Assembly (NCBI GenBank): GCA_038373865.1
Contig: JAXGGA010003449.1
Location: 38,393 to 102,392 of the forward strand
DNA: 64,000 nt
Direction of reading: 5' to 3'
From: Uloborus plumipes
Lineage: Eukaryota; Arthropoda; Arachnida; Araneae; Uloboridae
The translations under genes and the position numbers were made by a program. Below are positions 62,841 to 64,000 of the stretch, one piece after another. Position 1 is the first letter of the stretch; every line of letters begins with the position of its first letter. Under the pieces are notes generated by a model. It worked only from the letters and a program-made list of their open reading frames with translations, was not told the DNA's origin and ran no database searches.

Positions 62841-64000
62841 CACTGGCGGAAAAAAAAAATCCCAACACCAAGAAAAAATTGCCGTAGAGTAATGAAATTT
62901 GGGTAATGCAATTGTCTAGTTAACATGTTTAATTGATTAAATGCACAAGATCACTGGCTAATTTAAGCTCAAGAAAATGCTGTGCAAATGTGAAATTATG
63001 TTAATTTAATAGAGGGTGTAACCTCCAGAATTTTGAAGGCAAGCCTGCATGCATTATGTCCTACAGGTGCCGAATGTCACTTTGTGGTATGGAGTTCCTT
63101 GCTTGTTGCACTTGCTGTGTCAAAACTAGGACCGTCATTGCTGACTGTGGATGATTCTCGAGGTGACATCCCATGATATCCCATACGTTATCAATTGGAG
63201 ACAGACCTGGTGATTTTGCAGGTCATGGTAACATGTCAGCACTCTGTAGAGCACATTGCGTTACAGCAGCGATGTGAGGGCGAGCGTTATCCGGTTGGAA
63301 AACGCCCCCTTGAATGCTAATCATGAAGGGCTGTACTACTGGTTAAATTAACAGACTGACGGCAAATTTTCAGTCAGTGAGTTTGGGATAACCACAAGAA
63401 TGCCCCTGCTGTCGTAGGAAATTGCTCCAGTGACCATAACTCCAGGTGTGAGTCCCGTGTGTCTAGGCCGTAGACCGCTTGGATGCAGGCGGTCCCCTGG
63501 CCTCCTTCTGACCAATATACAGCCACCACTGGCACTAATTCAGAATCTGTTTTCATCAAAAATTACAACAGATCACCACTCCGACCTCCAGTGAGCTCTG
63601 TCGTGGCACCACTGTCGTCGGAAAAGGCAATGGTTTGCAGTCAATGGAATACCGGCTACAGGCTGCCTGGCTCGGAGCTGTCCTTGAAGTAAACAGTTTC
63701 TTACCGTTCCTTGGGTCACGACGGTACCAACTGCAGCTCGAATGTCAGCCGCAGATGCAGTACGATGCGCCACAGCCGTACGCAAGATTCGGCGATCTTC
63801 CTTCTCAGTCGTGCCACCGGAACTCGATCTTCTTGAGGTAGTACCATCCCTTGCCCATAGCTTCTAATAATCATGCATGGTGGAAACATTCCCACCGAAG
63901 TCTTTCTGCAATATCGCGAAATGAAAATCCAACTTCTCGTAGCCAATTTGTACGACCTCGTTTAAACTCGGTGTGCTGTTGATAATGCTTCTTCGTCTTT
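62841..64000 (-). mobile_element. Tc1-like transposon, truncated by window edge
   Basis: Left end TA|CACTGGCGGAAAAAAAAAAT fits the CAGTGGCGGAAAAAA-type Tc1 end. Transposase remnants fill the rest on the minus strand. GC content jumps to about 50% from 63.1 kb, unlike the host DNA. Confidence 0.78.
63130..64000 (-). pseudogene. Tc1-like transposase pseudogene (partial)
   Basis: Minus-strand pieces in several frames. The N-terminal HTH part is nearest the window edge, then QGTVRNCLLQGQLRARQPV and WCHDRAHWRSEW (about 63785-63573), then an MKTDSELVPVVAVYWSEGG-like stretch at about 63558-63490. The catalytic C-terminus is damaged: F-Q-P-DNARPH (about 63300), an in-frame stop after DMLP, and SPGLSPIDNVW where SPDLSPIEHVW would be usual, so the Asp is Gly and the catalytic Glu is Asp. 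Clearly inactive. Confidence 0.75.

Noticed and set aside
1..64000. tRNA, rRNA, CRISPR arrays, bacterial operons
   Set aside because: Looked for and not seen; the DNA has eukaryotic splice structure throughout.

Overview
This is a stretch of AT-rich animal nuclear DNA. The compact exons have consensus GT/AG splice sites, the introns are 0.3-11 kb long, microsatellites and homopolymer runs are frequent, and the remains of Tc1/mariner, hAT, Helitron, piggyBac-like, pogo-like, Penelope/retrozyme-like and non-LTR elements are dense. The repeat mix and gene content fit an arthropod, and I would guess a chelicerate such as a spider; that last step is inference, not something the sequence proves. 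I see no bacterial operons, rRNA, tRNA or CRISPR.

The window holds two host genes arranged head to head. On the minus strand, from about 37.06 kb down past the left edge, lies a TDRD12-like gene (Tudor / Yb-family helicase of the piRNA pathway). I could join 15 coding exons in one continuous reading frame, 1,214 codons. They cover the start codon, an N-terminal extended Tudor module (exons 2-7) and a very long, probably disordered Ser/Pro/Asn-rich linker (exons 8-14). Exon 9 alone has 562 codons and contains about five tandem 150-bp (50-residue) repeats. The helicase domain must lie to the left of the window. On the plus strand, starting at about 38.3 kb, is a complete three-exon TMEM64-like gene (331 residues, VTT/SNARE-associated Golgi family). 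The two genes appear to share a short divergent promoter near 38.2-38.3 kb that contains a perfect 20-bp palindrome.

Almost everything else is introns and flanking DNA filled with mobile elements, many with intact ends and target-site duplications (TSDs). In the TDRD12-like introns: a Tigger/pogo-like element (4.6-5.3 kb), two long fold-back repeats (13.2-13.9 and 16.0-16.6 kb), a 299-bp non-LTR 3' end with a 14-bp TSD (19.86-20.16 kb), Helitrons (20.2-21.0 and 33.5-34.25 kb), an ISXO2/Merlin-like exon beside a 102-bp near-palindrome (23.2-23.7 kb), a Tc1 element split by a 2.66-kb hAT element (27.8-32.04 kb), and an 815-bp hAT MITE (35.4-36.2 kb). In the TMEM64 introns: an element with a 6-bp TSD and an internal repeated 12-mer (41.9-43.3 kb), a piggyBac-type element (46.66-48.07 kb), inverted copies of an ACTGTAAAA-rich repeat (48.7 and 55.3 kb), a fold-back insertion 32 bp downstream of the exon 2 splice donor, and a dead mariner (53.6-54.8 kb). 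Downstream of TMEM64 are a pogo-like MITE, two other MITEs and, at the right edge, a decayed minus-strand Tc1.

The most striking observation is a pair of hammerhead-ribozyme sequences (45.34-45.40 kb plus strand; 50.82-50.89 kb minus strand). They have the conserved core, a compensated stem II and a loopless palindromic stem III, and lie inside a repeat of the Penelope/retrozyme kind on either side of TMEM64 exon 2. A second theme is the TDRD12-like linker: a tandemly repeated, motif-bearing expansion of a piRNA factor that seems far longer than the vertebrate equivalent.
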